A stretch of DNA of 64,000 nt, from assembly GCF_000143415.4 (NCBI RefSeq), contig NW_003314270.1, positions 924,898-988,897 on the forward strand, read 5' to 3'. Origin of the DNA: Selaginella moellendorffii (taxonomy: Eukaryota; Streptophyta; Lycopodiopsida; Selaginellales; Selaginellaceae). Shown piece after piece: positions 34,373 to 46,200 of this stretch (positions are counted from its first letter, which is position 1; each line of letters starts with the position of its first letter). The notes under the pieces were generated by a model. That model was given only the letters and a program-made list of their open reading frames with translations. It was not told the origin of the DNA and searched no databases. Both the position numbers and the translations under genes were made by a program.

Positions 34373-34972
34373 CTCGCGGCTTCCATGGCACGGGTCAGCG
34401 ATTCGTTGTTCGCTGCCTTGTTCGACTGATGGACGCCACAGCGCCTTCTTCTCTCTCTCTCTCTTTTTTCTCGCGCATTTAGTACTGGGGCACTGCGAAG
34501 ATTCTATCGCGTGTGCTTTGCCCGTTCAGCTAATGCTACATTGCTAATCTCCTTTCGCAATGTCCTGGAATTTCTTTCATCTCTTCTTCTCTGGACAAAG
34601 ATCTCATCTCATGTAGGAGAGAATTCTTCATTCTTCTCGCTTTTTCGTGCATCTTTTCTGGGGCTACACGCGATTAATTTCCAGTGCGTGTCGCTCATTC
34701 ACACAATGCACAGATTAAACCTTGTCGATCTCTCCTGTGGCTTTCTGAGAGATTCACGCGATGAATCTTCTCATGCAGTTGGCAGGAGAACAAAAAACCA
34801 TCCTTCCTTTGATTTCGATGACACACCAAGGATCATCGTTTAGGACTCTTTGTTTGCAAAAAAAGTATAGCAATGGTACATCTGTACAGTGCGTTTCTCT
34901 AGAGAAAACTCGCGCAAAAACCCCCAGAGAGAATGAGAAAAGATGTAAAACCAGACCTTTTTTTTCTCACTG
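34373..34972. other. Spacer; no gene recognised
   Basis: Contains a short (CT)n run near 34,449-34,467 and otherwise no frame with a recognisable domain. It holds the 5' flank of the F-box gene and the 3' flank of the METTL13-like remnant. Confidence 0.4.
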
Positions 34973-35901
34973 TCACTTGATCCGCTTGATCTTCTTTAGT
35001 ACGTCCTTGACGTTGGGGCCTTTGTCCCACGAAGCAAACTGGCCCGCGACCTTCTTCAGTAGCACTCCAGCGTTAAAAATCGCGGTGGAGTCTCTCAGGT
35101 TACTCGGCTGTGGCAATCCAAACACCACCCGGTTCACGTCTTCGTCGACTTGCAGGCCGTAGACTTCGCTAAAAATCTGCAAAGCAAGAACAACTTGTAA
35201 GCTCTTACTGCTACCAGAAACGAGAGTCTAGCGAGCTTACTTCACACATTCTCTGGTCTGCTTGTATGTGAGGCTCACGAGCCCGCGAAACAACGTTTAT
35301 GACGAGTATTCTTTCAGGTTCCAGAGCAGCTTTCGCACTGCGGAGGAATGTTTCGAGAACGAATTCCTCTGGAGGGCAGCTTAGCCCATTACTGCAACGG
35401 AGTTATCTGATCACTTCAACAAATATCAACAGAAAAGACAGAAGCGCACCTTGGATCGGAGGAATCAGCGTCAATGAGTAGTATGTGCAATTTATGTCTA
35501 GTGTTCTCGCTGTTAGCTTGTTCTTCCATCTGAAATAAGAAATATTTGAGAGTTTCTTCTTTCAAGTTTGATCTTTCAACTCATACCTCTGGTTTTGCTA
35601 TAGCATCGACAGCGGCTAATCCATCTCCAAGTCTCAGCTGTAAGAGAATATATTGGTTAAGAAGAAAAAGAAAATTGGGGACTCTCATGCCTGCATGCGA
35701 TCGTCTTCCACAAATCCAAAGTGACGCTTTGCCAAAGCAGCAACAACCGGATCCAGCTCCACTACCTTAAACAAGCAAAAAACTTTTGTCATGTAACGAA
35801 AAACAAAGAGAACACTTTACCTCAATGCTGTTGAAGGGAAAATGCTTGTACAGAAACACTGGAAGCAATCCAGCACCAAGCCCAGCGATCATCACACGAA
35901 T
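34973..35901 (-). pseudogene. METTL13-type methyltransferase, C-terminal part only
   Basis: Exons from 35,901 (first acceptor 'TTCTGCAG') to the stop at 34,973 read through the C-terminal spermidine-synthase-like methyltransferase domain of METTL13/eEF1A-KNMT: 'MIAGLGAGLLPVFLYKHFPF' (SAM motif I), 'VVELDPVVAALAKRHFGF', 'DGLAAVDAIAKPE', 'LHILLIDADSSDP', 'GLSCPPEEFVLETFLRSAK', 'ERILVINVVSRA' and the typical end 'DVLKKIKRIK'. METTL13 methylates eEF1A. The frames are open and junctions close, so this segment itself is not decayed, but the N-terminal methyltransferase domain and the linker are absent: immediately upstream lies an ATRX helicase fragment. One intron appears to start with GC ('ATGCAG' then 'GCATGA'). 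It could be a truncated pseudogene, or a chimeric or mis-assembled locus. Confidence 0.75.
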
Positions 35902-35989
35902 CTGCAGAAAATAGCAGAAAATAGCAAACACTTTGATTGCCATGCCTGTTCTTTGGAAGATACGCATGACTCAATCTTAGTAGCGATCA

Positions 35990-36451
35990 AAGATAGGCCT
36001 GCCACCATACGGACTGACCAAGTAACTTTCCAGCAGTCGAAAGTCTTCCTTGTTACGAAAGATCGCTTGAGGACCCAGAAACCCAGGCCGCACAAAGTCA
36101 ACCATCTGCAAGATCAATTAATCCACATAATGACACCAGCATCGAATACTTACACAATAGTACTCCATCAGATTGTTTTGTAGAGGAGATCCTGTCATGG
36201 CTATTCGGCGGCCAGATTTCACTCGCTGGAGTGCTATGGTAATGTCCGCCTTGTCATTTTTAATGGCGTGACCCTCGTCACAAACAACTATGTCAGCGCC
36301 AGGATCCTAGATAATACGTCATGGTCACCATTGCATAGAGAATCTCTTGTTTCCTTGTCCTTCCCGTCGAAAGATTCCGAAATGCTGCATAGCCAATAAG
36401 CATGACACCTCCATCCAGGATTTCAGAAGGCTCGCTCTAGTTGCATTATCC
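35990..36451 (-). pseudogene. ATRX-type SNF2 helicase core fragment
   Basis: The minus strand carries part of an ATRX/ARIP4-like ATPase lobe: 'DNATRASLLKSWM', then in another frame 'GGVMLIGYAAFRNLSTGRTR', then 'DIVVCDEGHAIKNDKADI' (motif II, DEGH box), 'SGRRIAMTGSPLQNNLMEYY' (motif III) and, after a 48-base intron, 'MVDFVRPGFLGPQAIFRN'. The frame shift inside the first exon and a leftover of only 22 bases where an intron is expected (36,307-36,328) mark it as broken. Similarity stops abruptly near 35,990, just upstream of the METTL13-like piece. It sits about 5 kb upstream, on the same strand, of the ATRX N-terminal remnant, so the order is reversed relative to the protein. Confidence 0.75.
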
Positions 36452-37980
36452 CTGCATAGAGTAACAGCGTTAACAGTTGTATGAGGATGACGAAGGCTCT
36501 TTGAAACCAAAGGAAGAAGGAGAGTTACTAAGATTTCCAAACCAGTTCCAATATGGTTCCTAAGTAGATTTTTTGGGTGAAAGGCCTTTATACTCTATAT
36601 GTTTTGTTTGATTAGATCTTTCCTTTGGTTTGCCCACAATACTCGACTCTCTTCTGTTAAAGACTTGTGGTCTCCATGGCATCATGAAAGCAATTGCAGA
36701 GAATAGATGTATTGCAGCGGAAACAACCGCTTTAACAACAAGCTCCAATGTGCTTGCTTCAAACACCACCATAGCATGAAAAGGTACTAGATATGCTTAC
36801 CAAGTTTGGGTATTGCACAAGCAAGTACCATAAAGAAGATAGTGTCAAACAAAGCCCACAAGTCTCTTTTGTGATCTTAACTTATTCGAAACTTCAAATA
36901 AAGAAACATCTATCATGTCCCCATTCAATCTCTACACTACTCTCACTATCCTAGAAGCTACTATCCCCAATGCTGCCAGTACAATTGCTGGAATTGGTGC
37001 AGCAATTTGTACCTTAAAATGGTGGTGAATATAACCATTCATAATTTGGCCACCATTGGACAATTAAGTATAACCATTTGGCCATTCAAGAGGCCAAATT
37101 AAAACCCCTCTACATCATAAGAACGTAAGAAAAAATAACAATCACGGGGTGTGGGGAATAAACTAATTTACTGGCCATTTGGGGATGAGCATCCCAAGTG
37201 CATACCACTCTTAATGAAGATTTGAGTGTGCAAGCTAAATTGAATTCTCAATTGTAGTTTAATGCAGACATTAAAATTTTTTTAAAAATTAAAGTTCACC
37301 TAATTTTATATTATAAAAACCTAAATATCATAATATATAAAAGTATAATATTTATAATATCTAGTTATATTGTTTTTATCTCATGTTTTTATATTTTTTC
37401 TATTTAGTTTTGTGAGTGCATGGAATGTCTCAATATAACTATTTTAAAATAATTTGAAGAAAATATATATTACAATAATGATTTCTTTTGCATCATTGTT
37501 CCTATTCATTTTACATACTCACTGTGTTATTAAGTATTATGAAAGACTACAAGCTCTTTCTGTTCCATATAGACATAATATTATCTTACCTATAATCTAT
37601 AACTTATTGAAGATGCTAGTAACAAGGAAAATTTATATGCTGGATTTTCATTATCTTATATAAAATTTGAGAAAATTAAAAATTTAATTGTAACTATAAG
37701 TGCTCTAGATGAACAATTTTAATACAAATATGATTTACTAGCTTGTGATTTTATTGCTAATTTATCAAATATTGTTAAAGGAATCTATTTACAGAGCCAG
37801 TTTAAAAAAAAAATTCAAGATTAATTTTTTAATGATTTTGTTACTTATGGTGCAGCAGAGAATATAGTTGAAAGATATTCAATCTCTTATACATTAGATG
37901 ATGATGAATTCTCTAATACAAAAAGCAAATATAAAACTAGTTGTCAAACTGAAAATTTTAAGGATTTTAATATTTATATG
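36452..37980. other. AT-rich stretch, no gene recognised
   Basis: From about 37,250 the sequence becomes very AT-rich, with long runs of A and T and short meaningless frames. A few bases upstream of 36,452 may still belong to the ATRX-like fragment, but no further exon could be recognised. Confidence 0.45.
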
Positions 37981-38291
37981 GTATGTGTAAAAAGCGGACC
38001 AAATTTTTCAAGGTTTTCAAATTTAAAATATGAGGCTTTTCTGCAATCTTCAAATCACTTCTATATTTTGTATATGCAAATTGATTGTAATTTAATATTA
38101 TACAAATGGCTATTTGTACAAAAAACTAGTAATATGACAAAAAATATGGCAATCTTGTAATTTATGATAAGAATAACAGTGTGATTTGGTCTTATAATTT
38201 ATATTGGAAAAATAAATGGGCATTATGTGTTGAAAATGAAGGTTATCTTGTTGTTTATGATACTATTTTGCAAACATGGAAATCAAATTAG
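37981..38291 (+). pseudogene. B-lectin (bulb-type) domain remnant
   Basis: After allowing one frame change near 38,150 the plus strand reads 'FLQSSNHFYILYMQIDCNL', 'ILYKWLF', then 'VIYDKNNSVIWSYN', 'WALCVENEGYLVVYDT', and ends at a stop near 38,291. This resembles the repeated 'QxDxNLVLY' strands of bulb-type mannose-binding lectins. The mannose-site consensus is damaged (MQIDCNLILY) and the frame is broken, so I call it a remnant. Base composition is extremely AT-rich, unlike the intact genes in the window. Confidence 0.4.
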
Positions 38292-39125
38292 AAACTATAT
38301 ATATATAATTATTTTTAATATCCTTCTTTGTAATTCTAGTAACAGAAAAGGTAAAAGCATTCCTTCTTTAGATAATGGTGATGCCGATCATGTTCAATAG
38401 ATATAGAAGGTTTTAACTATGGAATATCCATAAACCAACTTCAAATATAGTTGCAAAACACTTCGAAATAAAAAGGAGTTTGGTGGCAATTGCAATCTAT
38501 ATAAAACTTCATCTTTGTTTCTTCTCTCTAGTCAGCTTTGTCTCATTGACTTTGTCCTTTGTCTAGCATCACAGATCTAGGTACGGACTCACTTTATTCA
38601 TCTTTCATATCTTAATCTCTTATCCTGTCTTCTTTGAAGGAAAAAGAAATTTAGACTCATTGAGCTTGTCCTTTGTAAAGTAAGGCAAACTCTGGTTGTC
38701 TAAGTAGCTTTACTCTTGCAAGTTTTTGCACAATCATCAGCATCTAAACTAAAAGTAAGACAAACTTTGGTTGTTTACTTTTGAGAGCTTTCGCAAAATC
38801 ATCAGCATCTAAACTAGGGTCTACAGTAACAGTGTGAAGCATAGATAAGAAAGAGTGCAATGGCAGAGATTGGAACTAAAAGGAAGAAGAAGACAGCTAA
38901 GACATTAATAAAGATTTTTGTTGAGGCAACGCATCTTGCTCATACCCAAACCTAGTTTTTCCATAGCATAGTCTCTTAGGGTAAACTATGGTTCTCCTAA
39001 ATTCACTATGTTGAATATTTCTTCAGTCTCATGCACTAAGGTCTCCAGATCTACTGAAATCAGTGCGTTGCAGTATATGATTGACGGCCCGCTTTGCGGA
39101 AAGTCAAAAGACTCTGAGTGCCACC
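38292..39125. other. Spacer; no gene recognised
   Basis: Contains a repeated word ('AACTTTGGTTGT' or close variants with 'GCAAAATCATCAGCATCTAA') at about 38,687-38,815, suggesting a small local duplication of roughly 60-75 bases. 'TATAAAACTTCATC' at about 38,499 could be a TATA box for a transcript reading into the small peptide frame at 39,126. Confidence 0.35.
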
Positions 39126-39278
39126 ATGGCAACAGCAAATGTAGGGTTTGTGGTGGTGGCATTAATGTTAGGAGTTGTTATCGACTACTCAAGTTCCTGT
39201 GCCATGGAGGACCTTGTCATAGACTGGAGAAACAAAAGCAAAGCTCCTGGACCCCGGTCGACTGACGCCACTACATGA
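39126..39278 (+). CDS. Possible small secreted peptide (hypothetical)
   Basis: A 50-codon frame starting 'MATANVGFVVVALMLGVVID' has a hydrophobic stretch that fits a signal peptide, followed by a short hydrophilic tail ending 'SKAPGPRSTDATT'. It is too short to match a family and the frame is embedded in a longer one starting at 39,081. The Pro-Gly-Pro core is reminiscent of processed plant peptide hormones only in a very general sense. It could equally be chance. Confidence 0.25.
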   Translation: MATANVGFVVVALMLGVVIDYSSSCAMEDLVIDWRNKSKAPGPRSTDATT

Positions 39279-39391
39279 TTCTTCGTGGTTCCCCGCGAGA
39301 AAAAGGATAAGTTCTAGAGAAATGAGAAGGCCAAAGATATCTTTGTTAATCTTTGATTTATTCTTAAGAAAAGCTCTACTTGACTTGACTA

Positions 39392-40033
39392 TCAAGTAAG
39401 GTACTCTATCACGTCAGCCAAATGGGGGAATAACTTCTTGAGCTCCTCGCTTTCTCCCATGACAAAGTCCTGAAACTCGAAGCCCGGAGCGACGGTACAC
39501 CCAACCAGCGAGAAATTTTTGTCCGAGTCTCGTGGAGAAGCCTTGACACACTTGGTGGTGTCGATCAAATCCTTGGTTGGAAAAGCCCCAAACCAGACCA
39601 TCGGCTGGACAGTGTACTGCAGCTTCTGTCCAGCCGCGAGATCGGGGCCAATGACTGTTTGCTTCACCTCGCCGTTGTCATGGATCTCAAGAACCTATCA
39701 AGGAAAAACTCGCTTTTTTTCTTCAGGAAATAGCGACTTACTGTAAGAGGATCTCCGGCATAAAAATGCCACACTTCGCTAGAAGGGATGCGATGCAATT
39801 TGGAGACCGAGCCGGATGGAAGCAAGAAGTAGATGGCTGTGCTCACGGGCCTGTCCACCTTGACTGCAAGACAGTCCTGTGAGAGATGGAAAAAGAAAGA
39901 ACTACTCACATTGCGAGGGGAGGGTTTCCTTGCGAAGTATCACTGAGTCGTCGCGGAAGCTCTCGTAGAAGAAGCCACCTTCGGGATGTGGCGTCAGAGA
40001 AAGCAATTCTCGCAGTTCCTTCACGGTCGACAT
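39392..40033 (-). CDS. DUF985 (cupin_5) RmlC-like cupin protein
   Basis: Three exons (40,033-39,910; 39,863-39,742; 39,694-39,392) join in frame to 182 codons. Motifs of the DUF985 family are clear: 'LLSLTPHPEGGFFYESFRDD' at the N-terminus, 'STAIYFLLPSGSVSKLHRI' and 'SSEVWHFYAGDPLTV' (cupin strands with the His/Glu ligand positions), 'WFGAFP', then 'FSLVGCTVAPGFEFQDFVMG' and a final 'LKKLFPHLADVIEYL'. These proteins form a small beta-barrel and their substrate is unknown. The start at 40,033 gives the usual family length. An upstream in-frame Met at 40,186 would need a different leader and is less likely. The gene starts 239 bases downstream of the SMG1 stop codon on the same strand. Confidence 0.9.
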
Positions 40034-40272
40034 CTTCTGGATCTGTGCTTGTAGGGCTTGACTGAACTGGCAAAAAACAGTATAAAGTCGAGCCCCGAGT
40101 TGTGAAACTTTACCTCCTTTCAGTTGGTGAACTTCTCGGCGGAGTTGCGCCTGAAAGAATGGATTCTTCCTGCCTGTCATCTCCAACTTTCTTTCCTCGG
40201 AGTATCGCCGTGTCTATCATCAAGACTGTCAGCTAGACATGACTTGCAATGAACAAATAAAACGGTACCTGA

Positions 40273-43200
40273 TTAGATCCATGGTGTCCATCCCTCGTAC
40301 ATATTACAAAGGTTGTCAATGCTCATCGCCTGTCGAAGGAGATGGTCCACCTGATCGGCAATGCTCAGCTGCCTGTTTGGAAAACAGCCAAAACTTAACT
40401 ATCTTAGCTCACGCAAGAGAGCCTTACCCGGTCTCATCTATGTCACGTCCTTCAAGCTTAGTTCGGACGCGTTTCAAAACGTTTACAGCAGTCCCTGCAA
40501 ACAGAAGCTAATCAATTTCTAGCTTGTGCACAAACCACAAAAACATACCTCTCACTACTCGCGACTGATGATCCACATTTGCAGACAAAGCGTTGCTAGA
40601 GTTTCCTTTCAAGGTGTGCTGCTTCTGGTCGTTTCCGGGCCTTGCAGCTTCTCCACTGTGTAACTTGTCACACTCAGAGGACAAAGAATGCTGTGACACT
40701 CCAGCCTTCGCCCGTGTCTGGCCTTCAATCGCCTCAGCTGCCAATGCTTTAATCACAGAGACGTTCTCAGCCTGGCTTCTTTGCTGCACCTCATGGTCCT
40801 GTGTTGATGTCGACTCTTGAACACTGTAGTCCGAGTCCCCGGACTGTGTACCCGGCGGGGATATCCACGAGTCATCGTCCTCCAGCACATCCTTTTCAAC
40901 GAGCGGATTCGCCACAGGTTGAAGGTTGCTTTGTTGAGACGGGAAAACATCCTCAGTGGAAACCGATACCGGTGGACTTTCGTCCATACCTTCAAAGGCC
41001 TACACAAGAAAAAAGGTGCTCATTAGAGAAAGACACGCATTAAGAAACGTTTGGACTTGCCTTGTTAAGAGTACCGGCGTCTACACTTGCAGTACGCCCC
41101 AAGCTAGTAAGAGCCGAGTGCAGCTTTTGTGCGGCATCGAGAACGCTGGAGACGTGCAGAGGCAAATCTGCGAGAGACTCCTTGATCTTTAAATCCAAAG
41201 ATTGCAACGTAGGCGATTGCCCCGACTTGATGACCGCCTTGACATCCAGGTCGGCGCTCATGGCGTTTGCTGTTGATGAAAGCAACAACTCCAAAGGTGC
41301 CACAGCAGCATGCACCTGACACAAATAAATCAGCACAAAACCTGGCAAATATCACCCGATCCGACCACACCTTCTTAAGATCACTTATTAGGCTCTGCCT
41401 TTCTGTGATAGCTTCTTTCGCGAGGGAATGCACATCACTCACTCCATCCGCTCCTTCCGTCAATGCCAGCACCTGGTTTTGAGAATGGTGAATTAACTAG
41501 CACCAATGAACCAACTTTTAAAAATACTTGCCTCATCAAGCATGACGGCACCTTCGGAGGTAAGAGCTGAATGACTTCGCACAACCTTGCAAAATGCATT
41601 CACAGCCCCGGCAGCTTCAAGAGTGAGTTGTCTTAGTTGTAAGAATATCGATTGTAGTTCAGCTGCACAGTGATCTGAGAGAGACAAACTATGAAGCAGA
41701 TACTAACCTCCACTCGACTCGGATTCGCTAGATACAAGTTGGCGCTCTCTTAGTACACCAGATAGATTGGCACTCGCGGCTTCCAACGCTTTTTGAGCGG
41801 CTTTCCATTCCATGTCACAACCTGTATAAACAACCGCTCCAAGTAATAAGAATTCAGGATAATACTGATGAACTTACTAGTAAACGCAATGTAGGCAGCC
41901 TCCAGCCGCAAGATCAAGCTCTGGTAAGACTGCTGCCAGGATTTCCCGTCGCTAGATGAGCTACTCGAGCTTGACTCCAGGTAGCCTTCGCGAGAAGCTT
42001 CAAACTCCAAAACTGTAACACAAAGTCTCACGGTACTCGTGGCGTGCTCTTGACCAGTCCAGAGAAGTTGCTGCCTTCTTTGAAGACGTTCACGGAATTC
42101 CTGAGAAGTACCTGCACGATTAGAAGCCCATGCCATCGTCCTTTCTAGCTGCTCTTCAGCGGACACACTTGCCCGCTCCGCTTTCTGCAAGCCCTCAGTA
42201 GCTCTCGAGATAGCAGCTATCGAGTTTCGTATGTTGTCCAATATCTGCTTTCTACTCCACCACCGAATGCTCGTCGACTTCTCAGGATAAGGCCCAGATG
42301 GCATGGCAACGAACTGGACGCGAGGTAGCAAAACGGTCTCATGAAGCCACTCCATCTGAGCAATCTCGATCTGAGCATTTTGGAGGCTCTGTTTTGCTTC
42401 GTCCGCCTGTATCTTCAGAGCAAATGCTGCAGACTTTGCCGCTCGGACTGTTTCGTGGACATCACAGTATTCTCGAAGTAGCTTCACAGCTTTCTTTGCA
42501 GCCTCCCCCTCTCTAGAACTGTCGGAATTGTCAGCAAAACTCGAGATGGTAGCCTCCTTCAAAATAATGTCCAGAAAGGCTGGCGAGACGCGTTCTCTCA
42601 GATATAAGTCCAGCACGCCCTGAAGTTGAGCCTCTAGTCGCCTTTTGTGCTGGCTTATAACTTGATCCAAACTCAAGCTCAAATCGTTGGAAGCGTCACG
42701 AACGCATGAGTCCAGTAGAATGTCCATCACGTAGACCTTCCACACGAAGAAAGTCTTCTTTTGGAGGACGTTTGACGCTCTCCAAATGTATTCAAGCCCA
42801 GGAGACTCAACCTGCATTGTCTTCGCAACTGGAACTCTTCTCAGAGCGGCATCCAGCGACTCAAGCCCAGAGAACAGCTTCGCAAAAGCTGCCAAGAGAA
42901 CCTTTCCCCTCATCAAGTGAAGATCATCCCTGTCCAGTGCTACTAGTGCCTCGAAACGTTGGTCTGCGGACGCTAAGGCTGATCGCACGAGTCCTTCCAT
43001 TCTTAACACAGCTGAAGCCTGTGCACTGCGTTGAGACCAAGCCTTTTGCAACGTCTCCAGTTGCTCTCGGCAGAGGTCTTCCTGACTTGCAAGCTCCTCA
43101 GCCTCTTCCCAGGAAAGATCATCCTTGCCACCAGCAGCTGCCTCTTCCAGGAATGTTTTCCGCTTCACAAGCTCTTCCAGCCTGTCAGGATAAGTTCTCT

Positions 43201-46200
43201 CGAGTTCTAACAAAGCCGACTTCTGCATCTCTATCTCCGCCACCTTCTCAAGAGTTGTGTCAATAGCTCCTCGTATCTGGGATAAAGATGCGAACGCGTC
43301 CATGACGGCTGGATCCTGTGAAAGAGCAGCCTTGACAGCCTCTGGAAGCACCACGCCTATCATCTGCTTCACGAGGTGATCAATACCAGCAAGACAGTCT
43401 GTAAATCCCTTCAACTCTGCAGTAAAACTCGAGTTTGAGTCCCACGGATTCGCACGATATCCAGTAGCCTTCCCACTGAACTGTTGAAGCTCGTTCAATA
43501 CGTCCGAGACGAGGACAGCCCTCTCAACTAGTCCCTCGAGCTCTGGAAAGCACCACCTTCGTATGGACTCCTCCATTCCAACACCTTGAAGATTAGCCGC
43601 ATGATTCCCAATCTCACTGTAAATAGTTGATGCAGCAGACTGAAGAACCAAAATAACTTTGAGCCGCCTTTCCTCGAAATCGTATAAACCCGCGTCATCC
43701 TCATCTTTCTTTCCCTGCTGGAGGCTACGAAGAAAAATCCCCATGAGTTTGTCCTTGGCTCTTTTCTCCGCATCCGGATCCACTGATTCTTCAAGTTGTA
43801 GACGTCCCTGCTCTAGCTTCTGGACTTCTTCGCCGAGAAGCTCAACGTGTGACCTCAGTTTCTCGTGTTTCTGGCAGATAACATCGTCGTGATCTCCACG
43901 TCCTCCCGCAGTAATGTCTATTGCTTGCCGTTTGGTCACGCCCAGCACCTCCGGAGTGACTTGCATGCTTAGCAACTGGAGTATCTTCGCCCAGCTATGT
44001 ACGTAGCTCGTTGTATAATAGTTCCCTGGCAGAAGCCTCTGCAACGCTACAGCATAGGCTTGCAGAGTTGCTCGGGCATGCAGCAAAGCTTCGTGCCGCG
44101 CTGATGTGAACTGCGAAATGTCCCTGTCAACCTCTCTGAAGTGGACTTGTGTCGGCTCGGGTAGGACTGTCAAAGCTACTCCGGACGCAACTATTGCTTG
44201 TAGCAAGGAAACAGCCTCTGTCGAATGAGTCCGTTGTCCCAGTGCCTGGAGTTCTGGAGCTGTGTCCGTTCGGAGAGAATCGAGAACTCTGCTGCGCTGC
44301 TCAATCCACTGTGTGGTTTCTCTAGCTGCCTCTGCAGTACGTGCTTTGGACTGGGCGAACTCGCGAGCCTGTATCTCGTATGTCACGTGTGTCTTCTCTA
44401 GAGAACCAGAGGCTTCAGCTAAAAGGTTCCTAGCAGCGACCTCCGCGTTCTCAGCAGCATATTTTTTCTGGTTTATATGGTAGGCAAGAGTCGAGCATCT
44501 TTCAAAGTTTTCGTATCCAGCCGCCCAGCTCTGCACATAAGATTGGGGAAGCGATTCAAATTAGTAAAATATATAAATAAAACTTACCTGAAGAGTAGAG
44601 GGGATTGTGGGGAGTGTCCGCAGTAGCTGATCATGGTGTTCCTACAATGCATCTTGTTTCAGTAAAATCCTTTCATGAAAGAAAATGTGAACTCTTACCT
44701 GAAGTGCAACACGATTCTCCTGAACGTGCGAAGCAAATAAGCTGAGGCTCACAGCAAGTTCCATGCCTTTACGTTCTTCACCTCCAATCGTGGCCTCATC
44801 GTGACCATCTCCCCTCATCCATTCCACCAAAGGATCCCATACAAATGCCTCCAGCAGCATAAGTATCACTTCTTTGTTCTTCTGTAGAACGCTCAGAACA
44901 GCTTCGCAGCTAGCTCGAAAGAAGCCTTCCACACCAGTAGGCCCAAGCGCATTCTGGATAGTCTGTGTCAGTCGAAATGGAACGATCTCGGGAACTTTCA
45001 GCCTCCGACCCTTTTCAAAACAGATATTGTAGTCGATATGCACCACGTCTCCGGAGCTAAAATCAATTAGGATGTTGTCTAGGTGACGATCGCCTAAGCC
45101 AAGAACGTGTCCAATCACACTCATAACCGCAACGCTGCCGGAGAATCTAACAAAAAAGTCACAAGTTAGTCCATTATCAAATGATTCGAGCATCACAGAC
45201 CTCTTAATTTTTTTGTTCAATCCTTTTAATCCATCGCTTGCGCACCAAAGCTCTCGGTATAGTAGCTGCCTCGGTGTCTCTTTCATAAGATCCAGCAAGA
45301 CTTTCCTTTTGACATCCTGTGGCCAGTCTCTCCGGGATATGACTTTTCGCAGTCCCTTCTCTTTCAAAGCTGGAATGATCTTCCCGTAGAACATGTCGCT
45401 GGGGCGTGGCAGAGGTGGAGGAGCACCTGAGACAGCATTCGATGAGAGCTGTGCTGCCTGTTGCCGAAGCTGCCAAGCCTTGTAAACCGAGTACAGGCTC
45501 GTCACATTGTCAACCCACTGAATTAAGCCGGCACGACCACTTATCGGCGTCACGGAGTAGCACTTCACAGCCAAGCCTTCACGTCTCGTAGCACTAGACG
45601 CCCGTAGCATCTTGTTTGAAGCGCGAAGTAGCTGCATGATCCTCGCATCCAGCCTAAGGTCCTCCCTTCCTTTGAGCAGATAGTTGTAAACTTGACCATC
45701 TGATCCCGTCACAGAGACCTTCTTTGGCTTTGTTTTCGTTGCCAGGATAGTAATCTGGTCGTTGAAGTTTGCCACCGTTACTAAGTCCGCATCTGGGAAC
45801 TCAAGGCCTGGCATTGGCGCATCTGAGTGCGTCAAGGCAGCGAGGCGTGGAGATACGTCTTGCAAAACCACGGCCGACCTTTTGTGATGATTTGATAAGG
45901 ATGCTGCGATGGCGTCAAATGGCTTCCAGACGTCATTTAGAGTAATGTTTCCACCCGGAGGCGTCTTAAACGTTGTGATTGCAGCTCTGAGTTGGCCACC
46001 AAAGTGTTCTTGGAACCAGACTTCATGTGGCGTTTCTGCTGGTCTCGATGTAAGAGTGAGTCGTCGCTCCAATGCATACGATACTGGAGCCATGATTGCT
46101 GCATACTTTGCTGCGTTTATCTTTGTCTTCTCGTCGGGGCTAAGAGTCTGATTTTCAGCTATTCTTGCAGCCTCTTCTTTCAAAGTGATGATTCGACGAG

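Noticed and set aside
40034-40186. Upstream extension of the cupin gene from a Met at 40,186
   Set aside because: The DUF985 family starts at the 'STVKELRELL' segment. The extension contains a likely 5' leader intron and is not conserved in the family as I know it.
42706-43266. 186-codon plus-strand frame opposite SMG1
   Set aside because: It is antisense to the well-supported SMG1 insert region and has no domain.
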